DNA from: Alphaproteobacteria bacterium
GTDB taxonomy: Bacteria; Pseudomonadota; Alphaproteobacteria; Ferrovibrionales; Ferrovibrionaceae
Reading direction: 5' to 3'
Length of the DNA stretch: 50,119 nucleotides
Assembly: GCA_026126165.1 (NCBI GenBank)
Contig: JAHCJR010000016.1
Coordinates: forward strand, 1-50,119
How positions within the stretch are numbered: position 1 is the first letter of the stretch; the number at the start of each line of letters is the position of its first letter. This document shows, piece after piece, positions 1-7,767 of this stretch. Under the pieces are notes generated by a model. The model worked only from the letters and a program-made list of their open reading frames with translations, had not been told where the DNA came from and ran no database searches. Made by a program: the position numbers and the translations under genes.

Positions 1-1
1 G

Positions 2-817
2 TTCCAGTTCGTCCCCAGCGAACAGGACGCCCTGCAGCAGGTCGTGCGCGGGCGCCTTCAGGTCGGCATCCTGTCGACGATCGCCCTGGCATCGGTTATC
101 CCCGAGGCGGCGGTGTTCGTCACGCCCTACCTCTGGGCCAGCCCGGCCGAGGCCGACTGGGTGATCGACAATCACGCGCGGGCACCGCTTGCAGCTCTGG
201 CGGATGCCAAGGGACTGGTTCTGATCGGCCTGACCGAAACCGGCTGGACCGATGTGGTGGGCAAGTCACCGTTTCTGGCGCCGGCCGACGTCAAGGGGCG
301 CAAGATCCGGGTTTCACCCGCGCCTGCCTCGCAATTCTTCTGGTCGAGCCTCGGCGCCAACGGCGTTCAGCTACCGCTTGGCGAACTCTTCCCGGGGCTC
401 GAGCAGGGACTGGTCGAGGGCGCGGATCTGCCGTTCGTTTACTATATCACCACGCCCGCGGCGAAGAGCGCGCCTCACTACACGCTGACGCGCCATACGC
501 ACATCTTCAATGGGGTAGTCGCCAACAAGGCAGCCTGGGGCAAGCTCACGCCCGCACAGCAGGAGGCCATCATGAAGGGCGTGCCTGCCTATCCCGAATT
601 GAGAAAGGAAGTGCGTGCCGCCGAGCAGCCCCTGATGGCCAAGTTCGAAAGTGAAGGCGGCAAGGTCCATCCTCTGACCGACGCTCAGCGCAAGGCCTGG
701 TACGATATCGTGGCACCCGGCCAGCGCGCCTACGTGGAAAAGATGGGTCCAGGCGCCGTGCAGCTCTTTGAAACGCTGCAGAAAGGTCGTAAGGCCTACG
801 CCGAGCGCCGTCAGTGA
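2..817 (+). CDS. TRAP transporter substrate-binding protein (DctP family), 5' end missing
   Basis: The reading frame is open from base 2, so the start lies outside the window; about 271 C-terminal residues are present. The product is the periplasmic binding protein that captures a solute (usually a carboxylate) and delivers it to the DctQM permease. The family pattern is visible: an early QVVRGRLQVG stretch, then a GRKIRVSP segment that carries the arginine which binds the ligand carboxylate in characterised DctP proteins. A helical C-terminal tail follows. The stop codon overlaps the start of the next gene by 4 bases (GTGA), which implies translational coupling. The ligand cannot be told from the sequence. 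Confidence 0.93.
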   Translation, partial: FQFVPSEQDALQQVVRGRLQVGILSTIALASVIPEAAVFVTPYLWASPAEADWVIDNHARAPLAALADAKGLVLIGLTETGWTDVVGKSPFLAPADVKGRKIRVSPAPASQFFWSSLGANGVQLPLGELFPGLEQGLVEGADLPFVYYITTPAAKSAPHYTLTRHTHIFNGVVANKAAWGKLTPAQQEAIMKGVPAYPELRKEVRAAEQPLMAKFESEGGKVHPLTDAQRKAWYDIVAPGQRAYVEKMGPGAVQLFETLQKGRKAYAERRQ

Positions 818-1341
818 GTCAAGCGGCAGGCGGCGGACCCGAACGCGACAGGGTCGGCCGCCTCCTTGACCTTTTACTGCGCTTCGAAACGGCGGCTGCC
901 GTTTTCGCCATGCTGTCCATCGCCGTCGCACTCGGCGCGGACCTGATCGGGCGGGAACTGTTCGGCAGCGGAATTTTCGGTGCGCAGCGGGTCGCCGTGT
1001 ACGCCACGATCGTCGCCGGACTTCTCGGCTTTGCCCTCGCCACCGCACGCAACATGCACCTGCGCGTGAAGGCGCTCGAGAAACTGGCACCGGCCGCATG
1101 GAACGGGCCGCTCGAGCGTATCGGCAGCGCCGTCTCGGCCGCAATCTGCCTCGGACTTGCCTGGTATGCTCTTCTCTTCGTGCGCGAAACCTTTTCTGTC
1201 GGCGAACGATCTGTGACGCTGCAGATAGCCATCTGGCCCATCCAGGCGGTGCTCCCCTATACGTTCGCTTCGGCGGCATTGCGGCACGCCGCCTTCGCGA
1301 TCTGGCCGCACCTCAAACCCAGTACGGCCGGACCGGAATGA
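814..1341 (+). CDS. TRAP transporter small permease (DctQ family)
   Basis: 175 residues with four hydrophobic segments (roughly residues 25-47, 55-80, 100-125 and 135-160), the usual size and topology of the DctQ subunit, which pairs with DctM in the inner membrane. The start is a GTG that overlaps the upstream stop, so it is read by coupled translation; no better ATG exists near the N-terminus. The stop overlaps the ATG of dctM (ATGA). It belongs to the same operon as the binding protein and the large permease. Confidence 0.9.
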   Translation: MSQAAGGGPERDRVGRLLDLLLRFETAAAVFAMLSIAVALGADLIGRELFGSGIFGAQRVAVYATIVAGLLGFALATARNMHLRVKALEKLAPAAWNGPLERIGSAVSAAICLGLAWYALLFVRETFSVGERSVTLQIAIWPIQAVLPYTFASAALRHAAFAIWPHLKPSTAGPE

Positions 1342-2597
1342 CTACGCTCATTCTCGTGGCGCTCGTCGTCATCCTGCTTCTGCTTCGCCAGAGCATCCTT
1401 CTCGTGCTCGCGGTGGGCACCGCCTACACCCACCTGTTCCTGTCGAACAGCAAGATCGTCTTCATGATGCAGGATGTCTGGGCGGCGATCGACAAGGAGA
1501 TCCTGCTCGCCGTCCCGATGTTCATTCTCGCCGGAGCCGTGATGACGCGGGGCAGCATCGCCGCCCGCCTCATCCGGCTCGTATCGGCGCTGACCGCGCC
1601 CATACCGGGCGGACTGGGCGTCGCCGCGATCCTCTCCTGCACGGTCTTCGCGGCGATATCCGGCTCGTCGATCGTGACCATGCTCGCCATCAGCACGATC
1701 ATGTACCCTGCATTGCTTGCCGCCGGATACGACCGCCGGTTCTCGATCGGCATGCTATGCGCGGGGGGCACGCTCGGCATCATCATTCCGCCGTCGATCC
1801 CCATGATTCTTTACGGGATCATGACCGAAGTCTCGATCACCCGCCTCTTCCTCGCCGGCATCCTGCCCGGACTTCTGCTCGCGAGCATGCTCTCCGCCTA
1901 TGCCATCGGCATGAACTACAACCGCGAGCGGAGCCGCTGGAACGTGCACGAGATCCTGGCATCGGCAAAAGAGGGCCTGCTCGCCCTTTTCCTGCCGGTC
2001 CTGCTGCTTGGCGGGATTTATTCGGGACATTTCACGCCGACCGAATCCGCGGCCATCGCGCTGATCTATGCGCTGCTTGTGGAAAGCCTCGTCTACAGGG
2101 AGCTTTCGCTCCGCGACTTTCATGCCATCGTCGCCGAGACGGCGGCGCTGCTTGGCATGCTGCTGCCCCTCCTTGCCCTTGCGACCAGCCTGAACGTCAT
2201 CATGGATTACGAGCGGGTGCCGCAGGCGCTGGTGGCCCTGATGCAAGGGTTCATCGACAGCCGCTTCACCTTTCTCCTCGCCAGCAACATCCTTCTCATC
2301 GTGGCCGGCTGCTTCATGGAAGTCGGGTCGGCCATCGTCATCCTCGGTCCGCTGCTCGCACCGATCGCCGCCAGCTACGGCGTCGATCCGGTGCATTTCG
2401 GCATCATCATGACGGTCAACCTCGAGATCGGCTACATCACGCCGCCGGTCGGCCTCAACCTGTTCGTCGCCATGGTGGCCTTCAAGGAATCCTTTGGCGC
2501 CATCTGCCGTGCCGTCGTCCCTTTCATCCTGATCATGCTGGCCGGCCTGGTCGTGATCTGTGCCTTTCCCGGACTGTCCCTCTGGCTGGGCGGATGA
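1338..2597 (+). CDS. TRAP transporter large permease (DctM family)
   Basis: 419 residues, very hydrophobic throughout. This is the ion-coupled transport subunit of the TRAP system. Family features seen include the glycine-rich GGTLGIIIPPSIPMILYG stretch near residue 145 and the C-terminal NLEIGYITPPVGLNLFV segment, both conserved in DctM proteins. The frame is open 80 codons further upstream, but the ATG at 1338 overlaps the dctQ stop and starts a typical DctM N-terminus (MTTLILVALVV), so it is chosen. It is the last gene of the transporter operon; a Crp-family regulator starts 50 bases downstream on the same strand. Confidence 0.95.
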   Translation: MTTLILVALVVILLLLRQSILLVLAVGTAYTHLFLSNSKIVFMMQDVWAAIDKEILLAVPMFILAGAVMTRGSIAARLIRLVSALTAPIPGGLGVAAILSCTVFAAISGSSIVTMLAISTIMYPALLAAGYDRRFSIGMLCAGGTLGIIIPPSIPMILYGIMTEVSITRLFLAGILPGLLLASMLSAYAIGMNYNRERSRWNVHEILASAKEGLLALFLPVLLLGGIYSGHFTPTESAAIALIYALLVESLVYRELSLRDFHAIVAETAALLGMLLPLLALATSLNVIMDYERVPQALVALMQGFIDSRFTFLLASNILLIVAGCFMEVGSAIVILGPLLAPIAASYGVDPVHFGIIMTVNLEIGYITPPVGLNLFVAMVAFKESFGAICRAVVPFILIMLAGLVVICAFPGLSLWLGG

Positions 2598-2647
2598 CCG
2601 GGAACTTGAGAGGGGAATTCCGGCCGGTTCTGGGGTAGAATTTCGCC

Positions 2648-3406
2648 ATGTCGACGACACAGGCCGCCAGGGCCGCGCTGGGGGCGCGGCAGGAGGACAA
2701 GGAGAGGCTGCTCCGGCGCAGCGTGATCTTCCGCGACATCGCGCCCGACCTGCTGCGCCGCGTCGCGGAGGTGAGCCAGATCCGGCCGCTCCGCAAGGGC
2801 GCGGTGCTATTCCACCAGGGCGACGAGGGGGACGCGCTGTTCGGCGTCATGGAGGGCGTCGTCCGCATCTACATCTCAGGACGCGGCGGACGCCAGCTCA
2901 TCCTCGCCTTCATGGAGCCGGGCGACATATTTGGCGAGATCGCGCTGCTCGACGGCCTGCCCCGGACCGCCAGCGCCGACGCGGCGGAAGACACACGGCT
3001 GCTCGTCATCGAGAGGACGCAGTTCCGTGCCCTGCTCGAACAGGAGCCGCGACTCAGCTTGCACATCATCGAACTGCTCTGCGAAAGGCTGCGCTCCAAT
3101 ACCGATCGGCTTGGCGAGTATGCCTTTCTCGACCTCCGGAGCCGCCTCGCCAAGAAGCTGCACGAACTGGCCATGGCCTATGGCGAGCAGCAGGAGGACG
3201 GCGTTCGCATCGCGCTACACTTGTCGCAGACCGATCTCGCGCAGACCCTCGGCGTCACGCGCGAGTCGATCAACAAGCAGATCAAGGCATGGACGCGAGA
3301 GAAAGTCCTTCTGCACAAGAGCGGCCATGTGGTGGTGACGGACATGGAACGCCTCAAGGCGCACTTTGCCTTCGCCGACGAGGACACACCGGGCAGCGAA
3401 AGATAG
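2648..3406 (+). CDS. Crp/Fnr-family regulator with a cAMP-type binding pocket
   Basis: 252 residues. An N-terminal cyclic-nucleotide-binding beta-barrel (about 28-145) carries the phosphate-binding cassette FGEIALLDGLPRTAS at 95-109, with Glu97 and Arg106 in the places that bind cAMP in E. coli CRP. A C-terminal winged helix (about 165-240) has the recognition helix TRESINKQIK. Arg205 and Glu206 align with CRP Arg180 and Glu181, and Lys210 replaces Arg185. There is no N-terminal cysteine cluster, which argues against an Fnr-type iron-sulfur sensor. The gene lies 50 bases after dctM and ends 13 bases from the convergent adenylate cyclase gene. I infer a cAMP-responsive regulator; its targets are unknown, but see the operators at 6189-6248. 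Confidence 0.9.
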   Translation: MSTTQAARAALGARQEDKERLLRRSVIFRDIAPDLLRRVAEVSQIRPLRKGAVLFHQGDEGDALFGVMEGVVRIYISGRGGRQLILAFMEPGDIFGEIALLDGLPRTASADAAEDTRLLVIERTQFRALLEQEPRLSLHIIELLCERLRSNTDRLGEYAFLDLRSRLAKKLHELAMAYGEQQEDGVRIALHLSQTDLAQTLGVTRESINKQIKAWTREKVLLHKSGHVVVTDMERLKAHFAFADEDTPGSER

Positions 3407-3419
3407 GGCAGGACCACCG

Positions 3420-5369
3420 CTAGCTCTGGCGCAGGATCCAGACGTCCAGACGGCCGCTTCGGCCCCGGATCGGCTGCGCGGGCAGGCGCTCGAAGCCTTC
3501 CAGCAAGTCCTCCCGTCCCGCCTCCCGCACGGCGCCGATGACGGCGGCCGAGGCGACCACGCTGGCGCCCAGGATGCGCGTCAGCGCCTCCAGCCGGCTC
3601 GCCACATTCACCGTATCGCCGGCCGCCGTCAGGTGCTGCTGCTCGCGGCCGCCGAGCCGGGCGATGACGACAGGCCCGAAATGCACGCCAATTCCGATTC
3701 TGACCGGATCCTTGCCCTGCCGTTCCAGCTCGCCGCTATAGTCGCGGATATCCGCGACCAGACGGATGGCGCAGGCGATGGCGCGCGCGGAATCGTCCGG
3801 ACCGGCGCGCGGAACGCCGAAGATGACCATGGCGCCATCGCCAGTGAACTGTTCGAGAAAACCGCCATGGGCGAGCACCGCCTGCTCGATCCGGGCGTGG
3901 AAGTTGCGCAGGAAGGTCACCATCTCGTCGGCCGGCATCGTCTCCATGCGTCCGGTGAACCCGGCCATATCGACAAACAGGATCGCGGCGTCCTGGCGGG
4001 ATTCCGCCAGGCGCTGCCCTTCGTTCGCGAGCAGATCGGCGATCAGTGGCGAGTGGTAGCGCGACAGATTGCGCCGCTCCCGCTCTATCCGCCGCCGGAG
4101 CCGGCGCTCCGCGACCGACCGCCGCGCGCCCACCAGCGCAGCATTGGCGAGCAGGGAGAGCGTCGGAAAGGTCATGTTGATCCACATGGTCCATTCGGTG
4201 AAGGCAAGCTGGGCCAGGAAAAACCAGACCGAGGCAAGGCCGAGGATCGCGGCTAGCGCACCGAGAGGCGATGGCAGGCGGCCGAGGATCGCGGCACCCA
4301 GCCCCAGCAGGATGATCGCCAGCAGGCCGAGCAGGACCGGCTCTCCCGCGCTCCGCAGCGCGGTTCCGGCGATGAGGTTGTGTGCGGCCGTCGCCAGCAC
4401 CTCGACGCCGGCCAGGGCGCCGCTGAACGGCGTCGCGAAACTGTCGCCCACGCCGAGCGCGATGGCGCCGAGCATCACCGCCTTGCCGGCAAAAGCATCG
4501 GCGGGAAACCGGTTCTGGAGGACATCGATCAGCGAATAGGTCGGCACCGTGCCAGGGGGGCCAAGATAGTTGACCGGCAGGCGGGAGAGACGGTCGATGG
4601 CAAACCGCGCCTCGCCCAGCCTGAGCTGGTGGCCAAGAACCAGGACGAGCTGATCCTCGGCCAGGTCGCGGTGAAGCCGCGCCAGTTCCAGCGGCAGCGC
4701 CCGGACGTAGTGTTCGCCGAGCTTGATCGCGAGGTTGATGTGCCGCAGCCCGCCATCATCCTCGAGCAGCACGTTCACATGCCCGACATTGGTGACCTCG
4801 CGCAGGCTGGAAAGTGGCGCCAGCGCGCCCTGCGCAACGACCGCCCCCTCTCCCGCCAGGTCGCGCGGACGCTGCACGACGCGCAGCGCGGCATGCCCTG
4901 CCCCGACCTGGGCATCATCGGTGCGCGCGCGCGTGTCGCCGAAAGTCAGGGCAAGCGAAAGCACCGTGCGCCGATGGCGTTCGAGTGCATCGCGCAGCAG
5001 CGCATCGCCCGGCGTGAGCGTCAGTCCGTCAGAGGGCTGTTCGCGGTCGAGCAGCAGGAAATCAAGTGCCACGGCCCGGGCGCCGGCGCGGTTGAGCGTC
5101 TCGATTGCATCCGCGAAATGCCGCCGCGCCAGGGGCCAGCCACGGAGCGCCGCGATGCTCCGATCGTCGACCGCGACGATGGCCACGTCCGGCGGCGGCG
5201 GCATGGGGCCACGCAGGCGGAAACGCCAGGTCAGCGTCTGGCCTTCCAATGTGGAGAATGGCGGCAGGTCGCGCAGGAACAGAAAGCCGCCCATTACACC
5301 AAGCGTGGCGATGAACGCCATCAGCGCCGGCCAGATTCTGGACAGCCGCCGAGCCCGTCCCGGCACCAT
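3420..5369 (-). CDS. CHASE2-domain class III adenylate/guanylate cyclase
   Basis: 649 residues. One membrane segment (about 14-32) precedes an extracytoplasmic CHASE2 sensor domain (about 40-335; DVAIVAVDDRSI and FPADAFAGKAVMLG are typical). Three membrane helices follow (about 343-412), then a linker helix and a cytoplasmic class III cyclase domain (460-620). Metal-binding aspartates are Asp467 (LFVDMAGFTG) and Asp511 (TGDGAM); the transition-state pair Asn588 and Arg592 is present. The residue that is normally the purine-selecting lysine is Gln507, so substrate preference is uncertain, though Thr581 fits class IIIb ATP cyclases. It lies 12 bases after the FecR-domain gene and is probably cotranscribed with it. 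Confidence 0.93.
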   Translation of the reverse strand: MVPGRARRLSRIWPALMAFIATLGVMGGFLFLRDLPPFSTLEGQTLTWRFRLRGPMPPPPDVAIVAVDDRSIAALRGWPLARRHFADAIETLNRAGARAVALDFLLLDREQPSDGLTLTPGDALLRDALERHRRTVLSLALTFGDTRARTDDAQVGAGHAALRVVQRPRDLAGEGAVVAQGALAPLSSLREVTNVGHVNVLLEDDGGLRHINLAIKLGEHYVRALPLELARLHRDLAEDQLVLVLGHQLRLGEARFAIDRLSRLPVNYLGPPGTVPTYSLIDVLQNRFPADAFAGKAVMLGAIALGVGDSFATPFSGALAGVEVLATAAHNLIAGTALRSAGEPVLLGLLAIILLGLGAAILGRLPSPLGALAAILGLASVWFFLAQLAFTEWTMWINMTFPTLSLLANAALVGARRSVAERRLRRRIERERRNLSRYHSPLIADLLANEGQRLAESRQDAAILFVDMAGFTGRMETMPADEMVTFLRNFHARIEQAVLAHGGFLEQFTGDGAMVIFGVPRAGPDDSARAIACAIRLVADIRDYSGELERQGKDPVRIGIGVHFGPVVIARLGGREQQHLTAAGDTVNVASRLEALTRILGASVVASAAVIGAVREAGREDLLEGFERLPAQPIRGRSGRLDVWILRQS

Positions 5370-5381
5370 CGCCCTTCGCGC

Positions 5382-6059
5382 CTAGTCGAACTTCAGCCTG
5401 GCGAGCGAGGCATCGATGCGCGGCTGGCCCCATTCGACCGGACGGGTCGGCAACTGTCCCCGGACGACATCGCTGCCCTGGCGTGGCTGGAGAAGCACGC
5501 CTCCTGCGCCGGACGGGTCGGTCACGCCGACCCCGCCCGAGAATACGAACACGCCGGTTCGGTTGCCGTCGAAGTCCACGAGCCAGTCGGTCGAACGCAC
5601 GGAGGCGATGGCTGTCGCGGTGCGGATCTCGAAGCGGTCCCAGTTGCCGGCCGGGACGACTGCCCTGACGATGCCCTTCAGGAGTTCGATGACCGCGGCG
5701 CGCGCGCCGCGCTGCTGCGTCAGAAAGCTGGCAACCACCACCTCGCTCTCCTCGCCCACCGTCACCCTGGAACCATCCGCCAATGTCATCTCTGCCCGGC
5801 CGCCGCTTCCGGTGGCGATCCGGTCGCCCCGCCGCAGGCGCATGCCGGTCGCTCCCTGCGACAGGACGACGCCCCGGTGCACCGTGACCAGACCGCTGAT
5901 GCGCGTGAGCTGGCCGACCTCCTCGAGTTCGCTGGCGCGCGAATGCGAAACTTCCATCAAGGCCAGGGCGCATGCGCCGGCGGCCAGCGCCGACAGCAGT
6001 GCGAGCACATGCCGCCGCGACGGCGTTCCCCGACCGAGCATTCTCTGTTCTTCGCCCAT
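5382..6059 (-). CDS. FecR-domain periplasmic protein, partner of the CHASE2 cyclase
   Basis: 225 residues from the ATG at 6059, which has a GGGAGG-type ribosome site; an ATG at 6089 is also possible. The open frame extends to 6155, but that would run into the dyad at 6131-6167 and add an unusual leader. The N-terminus has arginines followed by a hydrophobic stretch (about residues 15-35) that looks like a signal anchor or Tat-type signal. The body matches a FecR domain: GQLTRISGLVTVHRG, a LRRGDRIATGSGGRAEMTLADGS core, and TATAIASVRSTDW. Such domains usually sit in the periplasm and modulate a membrane signalling partner. The tight spacing to the cyclase gene points to that partner. Confidence 0.85.
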   Translation of the reverse strand: MGEEQRMLGRGTPSRRHVLALLSALAAGACALALMEVSHSRASELEEVGQLTRISGLVTVHRGVVLSQGATGMRLRRGDRIATGSGGRAEMTLADGSRVTVGEESEVVVASFLTQQRGARAAVIELLKGIVRAVVPAGNWDRFEIRTATAIASVRSTDWLVDFDGNRTGVFVFSGGVGVTDPSGAGGVLLQPRQGSDVVRGQLPTRPVEWGQPRIDASLARLKFD

Positions 6060-6130
6060 GGAGGTGCTCCCTCCCTTCCCCGAACGCATGGTAACTTCCC
6101 CCGAAAGCTTGCTCAACCAGTGATACTTGC

Positions 6131-6167
6131 CAACACTGGGGGTAGACTGTTCCAACCCTGAGTGTTG
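6131..6167. promoter_or_regulatory. Large imperfect dyad upstream of the fecR/cyclase operon
   Basis: Two 13-base arms (6131-6143 and 6155-6167) match at 11 of 13 positions as an inverted repeat: outer arms CAACACT and AGTGTTG are perfect, and inner GGGT pairs with ACCC. The spacer is 11 bases. It lies about 70-110 bases upstream of the fecR start. It could be an operator for a dimeric regulator or a 5' leader hairpin; the sequence does not decide between them. Confidence 0.5.
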
Positions 6168-6188
6168 CGTATGTGCCCGGCGTCACAG

Positions 6189-6212
6189 CCGCTGTGAGGC
6201 GGCTCACAGCGG
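6189..6212. promoter_or_regulatory. CRP-like operator: perfect palindrome containing TGTGA-N6-TCACA
   Basis: Arms CCGCTGTGAG and CTCACAGCGG are a perfect 10-base inverted repeat around a 4-base centre. Inside it, TGTGA (6193-6197) and TCACA (6204-6208) are six bases apart, exactly the E. coli CRP consensus geometry. The site lies in the divergent region between the FecR/cyclase operon and the TPR gene. A further TCACAGC at 6183-6189 forms an overlapping inverted repeat with GCTGTGA at 6191-6197. The Crp-like protein at 2648-3406 keeps the Arg-Glu pair that reads the GTGA half-site. Confidence 0.65.
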
Positions 6213-6232
6213 CCGGGCCGCCCTCTTGTCCC

Positions 6233-6248
6233 TGTTAATGTCTTCACA
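6233..6248. promoter_or_regulatory. Second, weaker CRP-like site (TGTTA-N6-TCACA)
   Basis: TGTTA at 6233-6237 and TCACA at 6244-6248 keep the six-base spacing, with one mismatch to the consensus. It is 40 bases from the perfect site, close to four helical turns, so both could face the same side of the DNA. It is nearer to the TPR gene start (6324). Confidence 0.4.
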
Positions 6249-6291
6249 GCGGACCTGTTCTTCCGCGCCTAACGTCGCCGGCACGTCGATG

Positions 6292-6309
6292 CGGTATCGA
6301 CGGTATCGA
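6292..6309 (+). repeat. Tandem 9-base direct repeat in the TPR gene leader
   Basis: CGGTATCGA occurs twice head to tail, ending 14 bases before the ATG of the TPR gene and just upstream of its ribosome site (AAAGAGG). It may be an operator half-site pair, a leader element or chance duplication. Confidence 0.45.
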
Positions 6310-6323
6310 AGAAAAAGAGGTGC

Positions 6324-7706
6324 ATGATGACCCTGAAGGACAAACGCGGAGTCGAGCTTTCGACCGGCCAACGGCAGAGCGTCGAAGGCTACGAGGAGGC
6401 GGTCGAGCTGATGCTGGGATACTACGGAGATCCCCTGGCGCGGATCGACCTGGCCATCGCCGGGGAACCGGATTTCGTCATGGGGCACTGCTTCCGCGCC
6501 GGCCTGATCGCCACCACGACCGACCAGGCGCTCGACCCCGAACTGCGCGCCAGCGCCGCGGCCGCGGCCCGGCTGGCCGGCAAAGCCAACGATCGCGAAC
6601 GGGCGCATATTGCCGCGGTCAGTGCCTGGGCGGATGGCGACATGGCCGGGGCGGTGCGGCGCTATGGGACGATCGCCATGAAGGATCCCGGCGACATATT
6701 CGCGATCCAGATGGCGCATCTGGGGGACTTCTTCCTCGGACAGTCGGGCATGCTGCGAGACCGGATCGCAGGCATCCTGCCCGGCTGGAGCGAGCAGCGC
6801 CCCGGATACGGCTATATCCTCGGCATGTATGCCTTCGGGCTCGAGGAGAGTGCCGATTATGACCGGGCGGAAGAAACCGGCCGGCGGGCGCTCGATCTCA
6901 ACCGGCGCGACCCCTGGGCCGTGCATGCGGTGGCGCATGTCATGGAGATGCAGGGTCGTCAGCGCGACGGCATTTCCTGGCTGACGACGCGCGCCGACGA
7001 CTGGTCGCCCGACAATGCCTTCGCCTATCACAACTGGTGGCACCTCGCCCTGTATCATCTGGACCTCGGCGAGACCGAAACGGTGCTGCGGCTCTATGAC
7101 GAGCGCATCCGCCCGCAGCCCAGCAAGGTGCCGCTGGAGATGATCGATGCTTCGGCGATGCTGTGGCGGCTGGCGCTGCGCGGCGTCGATGTCGGCGGGC
7201 GCTGGCGCGAGCTGGCGGAATGCTGGAAGGCTGCCGGGGAAGGTGGCTACTACGCCTTCAACGACTGCCACGCCATGCTGAGCTTTGTCGCCGCCGGCAT
7301 GCGGGAGGAAGCGGCGGCACTGCTGGCAACCATGCGCGCCGCGGCTTCGGGAACCGGCACCAACGCCCGCATGACCCGCGAGGTCGGGCTGCCCCTGGCG
7401 GAGGCGGTGATTGCCTTCGCCAACGGCGATCATGGACGGGCGGTCGATCTGCTGCAGGACGTGCGGCTGATCGCACACAGGTTTGGCGGCAGCCATGCCC
7501 AGCGTGATCTGATCGGCCTCACCTTGCTGGAGTCGGCCCTGCGTTCCGGTCAGGGGGCCGTGGCCCGGGCGCTGGCCGCAGAGCGGACAGCCCTGAAATC
7601 CACCAGTCCCTTCAACTGGCGACTTGCCGCCCGGGCGGCGGAAATGACGGGTGAAGCGGCACGGGCGGAGGCGGCATTACGGCGGGCGGGCGCCCTCGCC
7701 GCCTGA
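6324..7706 (+). CDS. TTC38-like tetratricopeptide repeat protein
   Basis: 460 residues, helical and rich in repeats, with no signal peptide or membrane segment, so cytoplasmic. The central segment around residues 190-250 (VHAVAHVMEMQGR and NAFAYHNWWHLALYHLD) is the conserved signature of the TTC38 family of TPR-like proteins found in bacteria and animals, whose biochemical role is not established. Two ATGs lie side by side (6324 and 6327) after a GAGG ribosome site; either may start. It is transcribed away from the fecR/cyclase operon and shares its promoter region with the CRP-like sites, so it may be cAMP-controlled. Confidence 0.85.
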   Translation: MMTLKDKRGVELSTGQRQSVEGYEEAVELMLGYYGDPLARIDLAIAGEPDFVMGHCFRAGLIATTTDQALDPELRASAAAAARLAGKANDRERAHIAAVSAWADGDMAGAVRRYGTIAMKDPGDIFAIQMAHLGDFFLGQSGMLRDRIAGILPGWSEQRPGYGYILGMYAFGLEESADYDRAEETGRRALDLNRRDPWAVHAVAHVMEMQGRQRDGISWLTTRADDWSPDNAFAYHNWWHLALYHLDLGETETVLRLYDERIRPQPSKVPLEMIDASAMLWRLALRGVDVGGRWRELAECWKAAGEGGYYAFNDCHAMLSFVAAGMREEAAALLATMRAAASGTGTNARMTREVGLPLAEAVIAFANGDHGRAVDLLQDVRLIAHRFGGSHAQRDLIGLTLLESALRSGQGAVARALAAERTALKSTSPFNWRLAARAAEMTGEAARAEAALRRAGALAA

Positions 7707-7767
7707 GGGATGCGTCAGCAGAGGAGGCGGCGGGCAGGTGCCAGGCGGCGCCTGTCCGTCAGCCTTT

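Noticed and set aside
2598..2647. CRP site or strong promoter before the Crp-like gene
   Set aside because: The 50 bases hold short GC palindromes and a TAGAAT too close to the start; no TGTGA motif and no well-spaced -35/-10 pair.
2648..3406. Fnr-type oxygen sensor
   Set aside because: No N-terminal cysteine cluster; the pocket has the cyclic-nucleotide-binding cassette.
4380..6161. A very long open frame on the plus strand, antisense to the cyclase and FecR genes
   Set aside because: It is a GC-rich shadow: the opposite strand has clear CHASE2, cyclase and FecR domains, and this frame has no recognisable motif.
7707..7767. Bidirectional terminator between the TPR and YbjQ-like genes
   Set aside because: CAGGCG/CGCCTG arms have only one base between them and the T run is short and not adjacent, so a real terminator hairpin is doubtful.
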